Shown: positions 17,944 through 29,195, numbered from the stretch's first letter. The stretch is 64,000 nucleotides of DNA from Palsa-504 sp963705835 (GCA_963705835.1 CAVPLC010000046.1:1-64000), one strand, 5' to 3'. The notes: a model not told the origin generated them from the sequence alone. Translations and numbers: made by a program.

Positions 17944-19369
17944 CTACGGCACGGCCGGCGCCAGCGCCACCGCTTCCAGCTGCGCGGCCAGGGCCGGCGG
18001 CACCCGCGCATCGAGCAGCGTGCCGTCGGGAACGTGCTCGGTGTGCAGCACCTCGCCGTCGGCGTGCGCCCGCGCCACCAGGTCAGCGCGCCGGTACGGG
18101 ACGATGACCCTGACCTGCGTGTCCAGCCGCGGCAGCGCGGCCTCGATCGCGTCGCGCAGCGGCGGCCAGGCCCGCGCCGGTGGTGGCCGACACGCTCACG
18201 CTGCCCGGCTCGCGCGCCCGCAGCGCCTGCAGCACGACCGGATCGGCCGCGTCGATCTTGTTGACCACGACGAGCTCGGGCACGTGCGCCGCGCCGATCT
18301 CGGCCAGCACGCCGCGGACCGCGGCGATCTGCGCCTCCGGCTCAGCGTCCGACCCGTCCACCACGTGCACGATGAGGTCGGCCTCGGCCGTCTCCTCCAG
18401 CGTGGACCGGAACGCGTCGACCAGCTGGTGCGGCAGGTGCCGGACGAACCCGACGGTGTCGGTCAGCGTGTAGGCGCGCCCGGACGGCGTCTCGGCCCGG
18501 CGCACCGCGGGGTCGAGGGTGGCGAACAGCGCGTCCTCCACCAGCACCCCGGCCCCGGTGAGCGCGTTGAGCAGGCTCGACTTGCCCGCGTTGGTGTACC
18601 CGGCGATCACCACGGACGGCACCTCGCGGCGCCGACGGCGGCCGCGCTGGACCTTCCGCCCGGTCGACAGGCCGGCGATGTCCTTCTGCAGCCTGGTGAT
18701 GCGCGCCCGCAGCCGCCGGCGGTCGGTCTCCAGCTTGGTCTCGCCCGGGCCGCGGGTCCCGATCCCGCCGCCGCCGGCTACCCGGCCGCCGGCCTGGCGG
18801 GACAGCGACTCGCCCCAGCCGCGCAGCCTGGGCAGCATGTACTGCAGCTGGGCCAGTTCCACCTGGACCTTGCCCTCGCGGCTGCGGGCGTGCTGGGCGA
18901 AGATGTCCAGGATGAGCGCGGTCCGGTCGATGACCTTGACCTGCACCACGCCCTCCAGGCGGCGCAGCTGGCTCGGGGTGAGCTCGCCGTCGCAGATCAC
19001 GGTGTCGGCGCCGGCCGCCGCCACGATGCCCGCCAGCTCGCGCGCCTTGCCCGAGCCGACGTAGGTCGCGGCGTCGACCCGGCCGCGGCGCTGGATCAGG
19101 CCGTCGAGGACCTCCGAGCCGGCCGTCTCGGCCAGCCTGCTCAGCTCGCGCAGCGAGTTCTCCGCGCTGGCCAGGCTGCCCTCGGCCCACACCCCGATCA
19201 GCACGACCCGCTCCAGCCGCAGCGCGCGGTACTCGACCTCGCTGACGTCCTGCAGTTCGGTGGACAGCCCCGCCACCCGTCGCAGCGCATGCCGCTCTTC
19301 CAGGTCCATGTCCCCGGTCAGGTCCGCCGGGCTTTGGGGTTCCGGCTGCTCGCTAAAGATCGTGCTCAT
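17944..19369 (-). CDS. hflX: GTPase HflX, frameshifted near the C-terminus
   Basis: HflX is a ribosome-associated GTPase that splits stalled ribosomes. The HflX N-domain (YVGSGKARELAGIV), the Gly-rich linker (GGGGIGTRGPGETKLETDRR) and the G domain (GYTNAGKSSLLNAL, DTVGFVRHLPH, NKIDAAD, SATTGAGL) are all present. At about 18161-18170 one base too many shifts the frame. The continuation, from PLRDAIEAALPRLDTQVRV to EAVALAPAVP and TAG at 17944, is intact in the next frame. The ATG at 19369 follows GGAGG; a longer ATG at 19456 is unlikely. Confidence 0.88.
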
Positions 19370-19557
19370 TGTCCTCCGACATCTGTGGTGTGCTCGTCCC
19401 CCGATGGTGCCACGCGCCGCGCGTGATTTCATTTCATTAACGTCCGGGCCGCTCAATATCTGCCCCGCTGCTCAAGGTCTCGACCTTCTGGCAACGCGGG
19501 AATCAGAAATGTCGGTCCTGCCTGGCATGGTGTCCGGCATGAGGATCTGGAGGCATC

Positions 19558-20136
19558 ATGGGAACCATGACCATCGCAGAGGCCTGGCCGCAGCACGGCG
19601 AAGGGTTCACCATCGGCGACCTCGACCGGATGCCCGACGACGGGCACCGGTACGAGCTGCTTGACGGGACCCTGATCGTGAGCCCTGCGCCCGGCATGCC
19701 CCATCAGCGGGTCGTGGCCGTGCTGATAGTACTTCTCGAACTTGCCTGTCCCGAAGACATGGTGGTCTTCCCGAACGTAAACGTGCGCCTGGACATGGCA
19801 ACGGCGCTGGAGCCAGACGTGGTTGTGGCGTGCCCCACTGATGGCGGCGCCGCCAGGCTGGTCGGCCCGCCGCTGCTGGTTGCGGAGGTCTTGTCGCCGG
19901 ACTCGACGTTGCGGGACCTGAACTTGAAGAAGGCCGCCTACGAGCGGTACGGCGTTCCGTCCTACTGGGTGGTGGACCCGGACCTTGACCGGCCCGCCCT
20001 GCGGGTGTTCGAGCTATCCGGCGGCGCCTACTGCGAGGTCGCGCACGTGATCGGCGATCAGGCGTTCGACGCGCAGCGGCCGTTTGCCGTGCAAGTCATT
20101 CCGAGCCGCCTCGTGGCGAAGTTGCGCCCGGCCTGA
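19558..20136 (+). CDS. Uma2 family (DUF820) endonuclease-like protein
   Basis: 192 residues with a PD-(D/E)XK-type fold signature typical of Uma2: GHRYELLDGTLIVSPAPG, then LEPDVVVA, LLVAEVLSPDSTLRDLNLK, AAYERYGVPSYWVVDPD. The acidic residues in EPDVV and EVLS fit the catalytic pattern. Family members are abundant in actinomycetes and cyanobacteria, and their role is poorly known. The ATG at 19558 follows GGAGG; the ATG at 19567 is the alternative. It overlaps a small minus-strand frame coupled to helR. Confidence 0.8.
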   Translation: MGTMTIAEAWPQHGEGFTIGDLDRMPDDGHRYELLDGTLIVSPAPGMPHQRVVAVLIVLLELACPEDMVVFPNVNVRLDMATALEPDVVVACPTDGGAARLVGPPLLVAEVLSPDSTLRDLNLKKAAYERYGVPSYWVVDPDLDRPALRVFELSGGAYCEVAHVIGDQAFDAQRPFAVQVIPSRLVAKLRPA

Positions 20137-20231
20137 GTAGGGCCCCGGCATCGGCCAGCGAGATCGGGTCGATCACCTCGCGTCCGGGCGGCCAGCACGC
20201 GCAGCACCTCGTGCGGCTGGGCGGTCCCCAT
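20058..20231 (-). pseudogene. Short ORF coupled to the helR stop, possibly a broken gene
   Basis: The ATG at 20231 overlaps the helR TGA (TGATG). It begins MGTAQPHEVLRVLAA. A one-base shift after that would give REVIDPISLADAGALL and a stop at about 20105, which looks more protein-like than the Arg-rich original frame. It may be a short gene or the stump of one displaced by the Uma2 gene, whose 3' end it overlaps. No function can be given. Confidence 0.25.
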
Positions 20232-22519
20232 CAGGGCGCGAGGCGGCTCAGGACGGCGGGCAGGTCGCCGTCGTGCACGACGGTGAGGCGGTGCGTGGCG
20301 CGGGTGATCGCGACGTACAGGTCGTGGCCGCCCGCCGGGGACTGGGACAGGATCCCGGCCGGGTCGACCAGCACCACCCGGTCGAACTCCAGGCCCTTGG
20401 CCTGGCCCACGGTGAGCAGCGCGACCGGCGAGTCGAGCACCTCGGCCCGGTCGCCGGGCACCGCCTCGGGCAGGGCCCCGGCCAGGCCGGCGATCCGGGT
20501 GTTCGGCGCGATGACCGCGAGCCGGCCTGCATCGCCCATCTCGCCGGACTCCGCGGCCACGACCGAGGGCACGCGCTCCAGCCCGCGCACGGCGCGCGGC
20601 GGGACGCCCTCCTCGCGGACCGACTCGGGAGGCTGCTCGCCGGGGGCGACCGAGGCCAGCACGTCGGCGGCCACGGCCATGATCTCGGCCGGGGTGCGGT
20701 AGTTCACGGTCAGCATTTCCTCGCGCCAGCGGCCGCGGACGTACGGGTCGAGCACCTGCGCCCAGGAGCGGGCGCCGGCCGCGCTCCCCCGCTGGGCCAC
20801 GTCGCCGACCACGGTCATCGACCGGGTGGGGATGCGCCGCATGACCATCCGCCAGGCCATCGCGGACAGCTCCTGCGCCTCGTCCACGATCACGTGGCCG
20901 TAGGCCCAGGAAGGGTCGGCCCAGGCGCGTTCGGCGGTGGTGAGCTGCTGGCCGGGATCTCGGTTCCAGTCCGCGAGCGTGGCGGCGTCCACGAGGTCGA
21001 CGTCTCCCTGGCCGGCCAGGCCGGTGATCTCGAGTACCTCCTGGGCGTACCGCTCCTCGGCCCGCCGTTCCCGCGCCAGGGCCCGGCGCCGCCGCTTGTC
21101 CGCCGAGTCGTCGCTGCCGAGCAGCTGCGCGGCCTCGTCCAGCAGGGGGACGTCCGCCACGGTCCACGCGTCCGGGGCGTCCGGACGCAGCACCACGGAC
21201 CGTTCGGAATCAGAAAAAGACGGAGCGGCGCGGCGGAGGGCACCTTCCTCGGCCAGCAGCCCGGCCACCAGCCGTTGCGGGGTCAGGAACGGCCACAGGG
21301 CGTCGACGGCGGCCCGGACCGGTGCCTCGTCCCACAGCCGGGCGCGGGTGTAGGGCAGGTCCTGGGGGTCCAGGGGGCGGCCGAGGGCCCGCGCTTCGGC
21401 CGCGGCCAGCGCGCCGAGCATCTCGGTGACGAACAGCTTGCGGGCCACGTTGTGCGGCTTGCGCAGGCCGCGGGCCCGGTCGCGGGCGCGCACGCACAGG
21501 TCGCGGGGCACGGTCATCTGGACGTCGTCCGCGGTGACCACCAGGTCGCCGGGCGGGATCTGCTGGCGGTTGCGGACCGCGCGGCGCAGCACCTCGGCCA
21601 TCTTCGGGTCGCCCTTGACCACGGCGGCGTCGGGATCGTCGTCGGGCGCGGCCGTGACGCCTGGGAACAGCTCGCCGATCGAGCTGAGCACCACGTCGGT
21701 CTCGCCCAGGGACGGCAGGACCTGGCTGATGTAACGCAGGAACGTGGCGTTCGGCCCGATGACCAGGACGCCGCGGCGCTCGAGGGTGCGGCGGTAGGTG
21801 TACAGCAGGTACGCGGCGCGGTGCAGGGCGGCGACGGTCTTGCCGGTGCCGGGGCCGCCCTGGACGACCAGGGCGCCCTGCAGGCCGGCGCGGATCACGC
21901 GGTCCTGTTCGGCCTGGATGGTGGCGACCACGTCGGTCATCCGGCCGGTGCGCCCGGCGGTGATGCTGGCGATCAGCATGGCCTCGCCGGACAGCGTCCG
22001 CCGCTCCGGCTCGGACAGCCGGTCCAGGTCGAAGACCTCGTCGTCCACGCCGGTGACGATGCGGTTCCTGGTGTAGATGTGGCGGCGGCGGATGAGGCCG
22101 TTCGGCTCCTTGGGGGTGGCGGCGTAGAACGGGTGCGCGGCGGGCGCGCGCCAGTCGATGAGCCGGGGCTCGTGCTCGTCGTCGCGCAGCCCGATCCGGC
22201 CGATGTACAGCGTGCTCGGGATGTCGTCGCCGTTGGCGTTCTGGCTCTCGTCGCCGTCGGTGCGGCCGAAGACCAGGCCGTGCTCGACCGCGTTGAGCTG
22301 GGCCAGCCGGCGGCTCTGCTCGGTCGCCGTGAAATCCCGCTCGACGCGCGCCTGGAACGTCCCGCCCGCGGCGCCGCTGCCGAGGGTCACCGCGAGCGCC
22401 TGCGCGGTCCGGTCGCGGGCCTCGTCCAGCAGGCGGTAGAGCATATCGACGTAGGCTTGCTCGGCGTCGATGGCACCCGCGGGACCAGCGCGTACGGAAT
22501 TAGACTGACGAGACGTCAT
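20231..22519 (-). CDS. helR: HelD-family RNA polymerase recycling motor (HelR-like)
   Basis: An SF1 helicase-like ATPase of the actinobacterial HelD/HelR class, which removes RNA polymerase from DNA and can displace rifamycins. Motifs: N-terminal coiled-coil arm (about residues 15-80), YIGRIGLRDDEHEPRLIDWR, Walker A GGPGTGKT (about 245), HVIVDEAQELS, VVGDVAQRG, NYRTPAEIM, and a late motif VGQAKGLEFD with LYVAITRATHRL. The 762-residue length fits. No UvrD 1B/2B repair signature is seen. The start ATG at 22519 has only a weak purine stretch before it. I looked for a rifamycin-associated element upstream and found none. Confidence 0.85.
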   Translation of the reverse strand: MTSRQSNSVRAGPAGAIDAEQAYVDMLYRLLDEARDRTAQALAVTLGSGAAGGTFQARVERDFTATEQSRRLAQLNAVEHGLVFGRTDGDESQNANGDDIPSTLYIGRIGLRDDEHEPRLIDWRAPAAHPFYAATPKEPNGLIRRRHIYTRNRIVTGVDDEVFDLDRLSEPERRTLSGEAMLIASITAGRTGRMTDVVATIQAEQDRVIRAGLQGALVVQGGPGTGKTVAALHRAAYLLYTYRRTLERRGVLVIGPNATFLRYISQVLPSLGETDVVLSSIGELFPGVTAAPDDDPDAAVVKGDPKMAEVLRRAVRNRQQIPPGDLVVTADDVQMTVPRDLCVRARDRARGLRKPHNVARKLFVTEMLGALAAAEARALGRPLDPQDLPYTRARLWDEAPVRAAVDALWPFLTPQRLVAGLLAEEGALRRAAPSFSDSERSVVLRPDAPDAWTVADVPLLDEAAQLLGSDDSADKRRRRALARERRAEERYAQEVLEITGLAGQGDVDLVDAATLADWNRDPGQQLTTAERAWADPSWAYGHVIVDEAQELSAMAWRMVMRRIPTRSMTVVGDVAQRGSAAGARSWAQVLDPYVRGRWREEMLTVNYRTPAEIMAVAADVLASVAPGEQPPESVREEGVPPRAVRGLERVPSVVAAESGEMGDAGRLAVIAPNTRIAGLAGALPEAVPGDRAEVLDSPVALLTVGQAKGLEFDRVVLVDPAGILSQSPAGGHDLYVAITRATHRLTVVHDGDLPAVLSRLAP

Positions 22520-22843
22520 GTTTTATGATATACTTTCTTCGATATGTGCTGACGGGGTTAGCGTCGATTGCCGGGTAAGGCTAGTTTAGCAGCTATCGCA
22601 GTATCTGGTCCTGCTGAGCTGCGGCGCGAGGTCAGGATTCGCCCATCTTGTGATATCGCGGCGGGATTATCCGTATGGTAGCCGCGGCCCGCGGAAAGGC
22701 GTCGTCGCGTGCGGGTGTTTTCTTTCCCCGGCGAATAGGCCCGCCATTGTTGACCGTGGTACGTCGCCCGCCCGGGGGGTCGCCGGGCGGTGCTGCCTAG
22801 GATATAGGGCACGGGTTTCAAGGGTCCGGGAGGAGCTTGCGAC
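22520..22843. other. Divergent intergenic region, helR / aceB
   Basis: No gene. The helR side is AT-rich (TTTTATGATATACTTTC around 22520-22536) and may hold its promoter. A GC-rich inverted repeat (CCGCCC / GGGCGG type, about 22766-22793) lies on the aceB side. No clear -35/-10 pair could be fixed by eye. Confidence 0.4.
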
Positions 22844-24449
<1,606 letters not shown>

Positions 24450-24472
24450 GGGGAAAGGGGGACAATCAGGGC

Positions 24473-25939
24473 ATGGCGATGACGACCATCGAAGGGCTCG
24501 TGCCGCGGATGCGGGAGATCTGCGGCGCGGCCAACGTCATCACCGATCCGCTGGAGCTGCGGACCTACGAGTGCGACGGGCTCACCTCGCACCGGTCGGT
24601 GCCCGCGCTGGCCGTGCTGCCGGGCGCGGCCTCCGAGGTGGCTTCGATCGTGGCTTTGTGCGCGGCGGCCGGCGTGCCCTTCGTGGCCCGCGGCAGCGGC
24701 ACGGGGCTGTCCGGCGGCGCGCTGCCGCGCGAGGACGGCGTGCTCATCGTGATGTCGCGGATGCGTTCGGTCATCGAGGTGGACCCGGTGAGCCGGCGGG
24801 CCGTCGTGGAGCCGGGCGTCACGAACCTGTCGGTGAGCAAGGCGGCGGCGCCGTTCGGGCTGTTCTACGCGCCCGACCCGTCCAGCCAGGTCGTCTGCTC
24901 GGTGGGCGGCAACGTGGCCGAGAACTCCGGCGGCGCGCACTGCCTCAAGCACGGGTTCACCGTGCACCACGTGACCGGCCTGCAGATCGTCACGCCCGCG
25001 GGCGAGCTGACCTGGCTCGGCGACGGGACCGGGATCTGTTCCGGCTATGACTTGCTGGGCGCGTTCACCGGGTCGGAGGGCACGCTCGGCATCGTGACCA
25101 AGATCGTGGTCAAGCTGATGCCGCTGCCGCAGGTCGTGCACACGCTGCTGGCCGCGTACGCCACCACCAGCGAGGGCGGCCGGGCGGTGTCCGACATCAT
25201 CGGGGCCGGCATCGTGCCCGCGGCCATCGAGATGATGGACGCGCTGTCCATCGAGGCCGCCGAGGCCGCGGTGCAGTGCAACTACCCGGCGGGCGCGGGC
25301 GCGGTGCTGATCGTGGAGCTGGACGGGCCCGCGGCCGAGGTCGAGGCGGAACTCTCCACCGTCCTTGGTATCTGCGAGAAGGCCGGCGCGACCGAGATAC
25401 GCGCGGCCGACGACCCGGCCGAGCGCGCCGTGATCTGGGCCGGGCGCAAGTCGGCGTTCGCCGCGGTGGGCCGGATCAGCCCGTCGTTCATCGTGCAGGA
25501 CGGGGTGGTGCCGCGGACCTCGCTGGGGGCCGTGCTGGCCCGCATCGCCGCGCTGTCGGCTTCCTCCGGGATTCGCGTGGCGAACGTGTTCCACGCGGGC
25601 GACGGGAACCTGCACCCGCTGGTGCTCTACGACGACGCGGTGCCGGGCCAGGAGGCCGCGGCCGAGGAGGTGTCCGGGGCGATCCTGGACGCGTGCCTGG
25701 AGCAGGGCGGCTCGATCACCGGCGAGCACGGCGTCGGCGTGGACAAATCGCGATATATGCCAAAGATGTTCGGCGCGGATGACCTGGACACCATGCAGCT
25801 GGTCAGGTGCGCGTTCGACCCGGCGAGCCTGTGCAACCCCGGCAAGGTCTTCCCCACGCCCCGGCTGTGCGGCGAGGTGCCGGGCCGCCGGCGTGCTCCC
25901 CATCCCGCCGTAGCGGCCGGGCAGGCGGAGATCTTTTAG
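24473..25939 (+). CDS. glcD: Glycolate oxidase, FAD subunit GlcD
   Basis: 488 residues. An FAD-binding PCMH domain (VPFVARGSGTGLSGGALP, VVEPGVTNL, CSVGGNVAENSGGAHCLKHG, FTGSEGTLGIVTKI) is followed by the FAD-linked oxidase C-domain (FHAGDGNLHPLVLYDD, SITGEHGVGVDKSRYM, NPGKVFP). It oxidises glycolate or D-lactate-like 2-hydroxyacids. The ATG at 24473 begins 23 bases after aceB. glcE starts on the base after its stop, so the genes form an operon with malate synthase acting on the glyoxylate product. Confidence 0.9.
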   Translation: MAMTTIEGLVPRMREICGAANVITDPLELRTYECDGLTSHRSVPALAVLPGAASEVASIVALCAAAGVPFVARGSGTGLSGGALPREDGVLIVMSRMRSVIEVDPVSRRAVVEPGVTNLSVSKAAAPFGLFYAPDPSSQVVCSVGGNVAENSGGAHCLKHGFTVHHVTGLQIVTPAGELTWLGDGTGICSGYDLLGAFTGSEGTLGIVTKIVVKLMPLPQVVHTLLAAYATTSEGGRAVSDIIGAGIVPAAIEMMDALSIEAAEAAVQCNYPAGAGAVLIVELDGPAAEVEAELSTVLGICEKAGATEIRAADDPAERAVIWAGRKSAFAAVGRISPSFIVQDGVVPRTSLGAVLARIAALSASSGIRVANVFHAGDGNLHPLVLYDDAVPGQEAAAEEVSGAILDACLEQGGSITGEHGVGVDKSRYMPKMFGADDLDTMQLVRCAFDPASLCNPGKVFPTPRLCGEVPGRRRAPHPAVAAGQAEIF

Positions 25940-27271
25940 ATGGATACCGAACGGGCAGTGGTACCCGCGGTCCGGGACGCGCTCGCGGCCGCGTGCCCTT
26001 CGCTGCGGCCGGGCGCCGCGCCCTCCGATGCCGTGGCCGCAGTGACGCCGTCGCTGGTCGCCACGCCGGCCAGCACCGAGGAGGCGGCGGCGCTGCTGCG
26101 CGCCGCGGCGGCGCACGGGCTGACCGTGGTGCCGCGGGGGGCCGGGACCGGGCTTGGCTGGGGCGCGCCGCCCGCCTCGGCCGACCTGGTCGTGGACATG
26201 AGCCTGATGGACCAGGTCCTCGAGCACGCGGCCGGTGACCTGGTGGCGCGGATCCAGGCGGGCGCGTCCATCGGAAAGGTGGCCTCGGTGCTGGCCGCCG
26301 CCGGGCAGCAGCTCGCGCTGGACGCCCCGGCCGACGCCACCGTGGGCGGGGTGGTGGCCACCGGCACGGCCGGGCCGCGCCGCTTCCGCTACGGGGCCCC
26401 GCGCGACCTGCTGATCGGGATCACGGTGGTGCGCGCGGACGGGGTCATCGCCCACGCGGGCGGCAAGGTGGTCAAGAACGTGGCCGGCTACGACCTGGGC
26501 AAGCTGTTCGCCGGGTCGGCCGGGACGCTGGGCCTGATCACCGAGGTGACGTTCCGGCTGCATCCGCTGCCGGCCGCGGTGGCGTGGGTCACCGGGGACT
26601 TCGGGCCTGCCGATGTGGCGGGGGCGGCCTCGGCGGTAGCGGCCGCGGCCGGTTCCGCGCTGGTGCCGTCGGCGGTGGAGCTGGAGTGGTCGGGCGGCCA
26701 GCCGCAGGGCCCGCGGCTGCTCCGGGTCGGCGTCCTGCTCGAGGGCACGCCGTCGGGAGTGACCGACCGGGCCGGGCAGATGTCGGAGCTGCTCTCCTCG
26801 GCGGGCGCGAGGCCGACCATAGCTGTGTCCGAGGTGCCGTTCCGCTGGTGGGAGACGGTGCCCGAGGCCGGAGCGCCGAGCACGGTGGTCCGGGTCACCT
26901 TCTGGGTGCGCCGGCTCGGTGAGGTGCTCGACGCGCTGGCCGCGGCGGGCGCTGGCGCGGGCGTGCGGCCGACGGTCAGCGGCCCGGCGGGCGCGGGCAT
27001 GCTGTACGCGTGCCTTGATCCTGGCGTCTCGCCGGAGGCGGCGGCTCTTTTCGTGCGGACGCTGCGTGATGGGCTGTTCGGGGGGTCCGCCGAACCCAGG
27101 GGCAGCGTGGTGGTGCTGGCCGCGCCGCCTCCGGTGATGGCGGCCGGCGGGGCGTACGAGGTTGTTGGGACGGTGCCGGGCGCGGCCCTGATGCGCGCGG
27201 TCAAGGACCAGTTCGATCCGGATCACCGGATGTTCCCCGGGCGCCTGGCGGGCTTGACGGGGGGCGGCTGA
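25940..27271 (+). CDS. glcE: Glycolate oxidase, FAD-binding subunit GlcE
   Basis: 443 residues; a shorter, divergent paralogue of GlcD. PCMH motifs: VVPRGAGTGLGWGAPP, IQAGASIGKVASVLAAAG, TVGGVVATGTAGPRRFRYG, and VVKNVAGYDLGKLFAGSAGTLG, which is very typical of GlcE. It forms the membrane-associated GlcDEF complex. The start directly follows the glcD stop and its stop overlaps the glcF start (TGATG), indicating translational coupling. Confidence 0.9.
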   Translation: MDTERAVVPAVRDALAAACPSLRPGAAPSDAVAAVTPSLVATPASTEEAAALLRAAAAHGLTVVPRGAGTGLGWGAPPASADLVVDMSLMDQVLEHAAGDLVARIQAGASIGKVASVLAAAGQQLALDAPADATVGGVVATGTAGPRRFRYGAPRDLLIGITVVRADGVIAHAGGKVVKNVAGYDLGKLFAGSAGTLGLITEVTFRLHPLPAAVAWVTGDFGPADVAGAASAVAAAAGSALVPSAVELEWSGGQPQGPRLLRVGVLLEGTPSGVTDRAGQMSELLSSAGARPTIAVSEVPFRWWETVPEAGAPSTVVRVTFWVRRLGEVLDALAAAGAGAGVRPTVSGPAGAGMLYACLDPGVSPEAAALFVRTLRDGLFGGSAEPRGSVVVLAAPPPVMAAGGAYEVVGTVPGAALMRAVKDQFDPDHRMFPGRLAGLTGGG

Positions 27272-28581
27272 TGCAGGACGCCGAACACCTGCGCGGCGTG
27301 ATCAAGGACTGCGTGCACTGCGGGTTCTGCCTGCCCGCCTGCCCGACCTACCAGCTGTGGGCGGAGGAGATGGACTCCCCGCGCGGCCGGATCCACCTGG
27401 TGAGCCAGGTCCTGGACGGCGCCGAGCTGACTGCGGCGGCGGCCGAGCACTTCGATCGCTGCCTGGGCTGCATGGCGTGCATGACGGCCTGCCCGTCCGG
27501 CGTGCAGTACGACCAGCTCATCGAGGCGGCCCGGGTCTGGACCGAGCAGGCCCGGCCGGTGCTGGAAGCCGAGTCCGACGGCAAGCGGACGGTGCGGGAC
27601 CGGGCCGCGCGGGCGGCCATCTTCTCGTTGTTCCCGTACCCGCGGCGGCTGCGGGCGATGACCGGGCCGCTGCGCGCGGCGCAGCGCACCGGGCTGAACC
27701 GCCGGCTGGCCCGCAGTTCGCTGCCGGGCCGGCTGTCCCCCGTGCTCGGCGCGGCGGTACGGCTCGCCCCGCAGAGCCTGGCTTCGCCGGCCGCCGGGCG
27801 CAGGCTGCCCGAACGCGTGCAGGCCCGCGGGCCGCGGCGCGCGGTGGTCGGCATGCTCACCGGGTGCGTGCAGTCGGTGTTCTTCCCGCAGGTCAACGCG
27901 GCCACGGCCCGGGTGCTCGCGCTGGAGGGCTGCGACGTGGTCATCCCGCGCGGCCAGGGCTGCTGCGGCGCGCTGTCCTTGCACTCCGGCCGGGAGGCCG
28001 AGGCGGTGACGTTCGCCCAGCGCACGATCGCCACGTTCGAGCAAGCCGGGGTGGACGTTGTGGTGGTCAACTCGGCGGGCTGCGGCTCGGCGATGAAGGA
28101 GTACGAGCGGCTGCTGGGCGGTTCGGAGTGGACCGGCCGGGCGGCCGCGATGAGCGGCCGGGTGCGGGATCTGTCGGAGTTCCTGGCCGAGCTCGGGCCG
28201 GCCGCCGAACGGCACCCGCTGCCGGTCACCGCGGCCTACCACGACGCCTGCCACCTGGGGCACGCCCAGCGGATCACCAGGCAGCCGCGCGAGCTGCTGC
28301 GCGCGATCCCCGGGCTGAACCTGGTGGAGCTGCCGGACGCGGGGACCTGCTGCGGCTCGGCCGGCGTGTACAACCTGCTGCAGCCCGAGGCGGCCGGGGA
28401 ACTGGGCGCGCGCAAGGCGCAGGCGGTGCTGGACGCGGGCGCGCCGCTGCTCGTCTCGGCCAACCCGGGCTGCTCGCTGCAGATCGCGGCGGCGCTGGCC
28501 GACCGCGGCGAGCAGGTCGCGGTGGCCCACGTCGCCGAGATCCTGGACGCCTCGCTGCGCGGCCTGCCGCCCCCGGGCTGA
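27271..28581 (+). CDS. glcF: Glycolate oxidase, iron-sulfur subunit GlcF
   Basis: 436 residues. Two ferredoxin-type 4Fe-4S motifs: Cys14/17/20/24 (CVHCGFCLPACP) and Cys64/67/70/74 (CLGCMACMTACP). Then two CCG domains (GCVQSVFFPQVN...GCCGALSLHSGR and HDACHLGHAQ...GTCCGSAGVYNL) that bind a further cluster. It passes electrons from GlcD to the quinone pool. The start overlaps glcE by one base. Last gene of the aceB-glcDEF operon. Confidence 0.92.
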   Translation: MQDAEHLRGVIKDCVHCGFCLPACPTYQLWAEEMDSPRGRIHLVSQVLDGAELTAAAAEHFDRCLGCMACMTACPSGVQYDQLIEAARVWTEQARPVLEAESDGKRTVRDRAARAAIFSLFPYPRRLRAMTGPLRAAQRTGLNRRLARSSLPGRLSPVLGAAVRLAPQSLASPAAGRRLPERVQARGPRRAVVGMLTGCVQSVFFPQVNAATARVLALEGCDVVIPRGQGCCGALSLHSGREAEAVTFAQRTIATFEQAGVDVVVVNSAGCGSAMKEYERLLGGSEWTGRAAAMSGRVRDLSEFLAELGPAAERHPLPVTAAYHDACHLGHAQRITRQPRELLRAIPGLNLVELPDAGTCCGSAGVYNLLQPEAAGELGARKAQAVLDAGAPLLVSANPGCSLQIAAALADRGEQVAVAHVAEILDASLRGLPPPG

Positions 28582-28639
28582 TGGGCCCGCTGGCCCAGCT
28601 TCCGGAGAACCAGCCTCCGGAGAACCAGCCGGGCCAGCT

Positions 28640-28792
28640 GACAGTTTCGTGGGCCGCGAACGGAAGCTGGACGAGCTGAAGGGGCTCCTGGACCGCGGCC
28701 GGCTGCTGACGCTGACCGGCCGCCCCGTGCTCGGTTACCTGCGGCGGCTGTCCGGGAGCGCGCGGGCCCTGGTCACAGCGGACGCCGGGTGA
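28640..28792 (+). pseudogene. Stump of an AfsR/LuxR-type ATPase gene
   Basis: An open frame of 50 codons begins SFVGRERKLDELKGLL and DRGRLLTLTG. This is the classic opening of the NB-ARC/AAA ATPase domain of large actinobacterial regulators (FVGRE..el..L..LL....LLTLTGpGGvGKT). The Walker A that should follow is gone; the frame ends shortly after in unrelated sequence. There is no start codon in place. A decayed remnant. Confidence 0.55.
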
Positions 28793-28796
28793 GATC

Positions 28797-29138
28797 ATGG
28801 GATCGTGGGCGGTGATACGGACAACCCGGCGCCAGCAGTTCCGCGCGGCCTGGGGGGCCGCCGCAGACGCGGTGAACGAGTGGACACGGCGGATATCAGC
28901 CGCCACACACGAGGCGCTGGACAAGATCGAGCCGGCAGTCCGCGCCGCGGTCGAGGCCGGGCGCGCGGCGATGACCGGGGAGTGGCGCGACTGCCGCTGC
29001 CGGTGCGAGCAGGCGCACCCGGACGACAAGGGCGTGTGCGACGGCCGAGCGGTCATGACCCGTCGGCTCGGCGGGACGGACGTGTCGCTGTGCGCGCCGT
29101 GCGCGGTGGCGCAGGGCGTCGCGGAGATGTCGGACTAA
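28797..29138 (+). CDS. Hypothetical protein with clustered Cys residues
   Basis: 113 residues. A helical N-terminus (about 1-60) is followed by a Cys-rich part: DCRCRCEQAHPDDKGVCDGRAV and VSLCAPCAVAQ. The CxC...C...CxxC spacing suggests a zinc- or cluster-binding knuckle. No family recognised. The ATG at 28797 lacks a strong ribosome binding site. Its last seven codons and stop are inside the 63-bp repeat that recurs at 32531, so it probably once converged directly on sufE. Confidence 0.6.
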   Translation: MGSWAVIRTTRRQQFRAAWGAAADAVNEWTRRISAATHEALDKIEPAVRAAVEAGRAAMTGEWRDCRCRCEQAHPDDKGVCDGRAVMTRRLGGTDVSLCAPCAVAQGVAEMSD

Positions 29139-29175
29139 GCCTGCGGGGTGCCGCGCTGGTCGCAGATCTGGCGCT
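29113..29175 (+). repeat. 63-bp direct repeat, left copy
   Basis: Matches 32531-32593 at 59 of 63 positions by eye. It contains the end of the 28797 gene and then the antisense of the last residues of sufE (coding DQRGTPQ on the minus strand), although the real sufE is 3.4 kb away. It marks the left edge of an inserted cassette. Confidence 0.9.
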
Positions 29176-29195
29176 GGAACGGGCAATCGTCGGGA

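Noticed and set aside
20273..22528. 751-codon plus-strand ORF across helR
   Set aside because: Antisense of a well-defined ATPase; no ribosome binding site or domain.
22520..22843. Rifamycin-associated element before helR
   Set aside because: No convincing 19-bp match could be found by eye.
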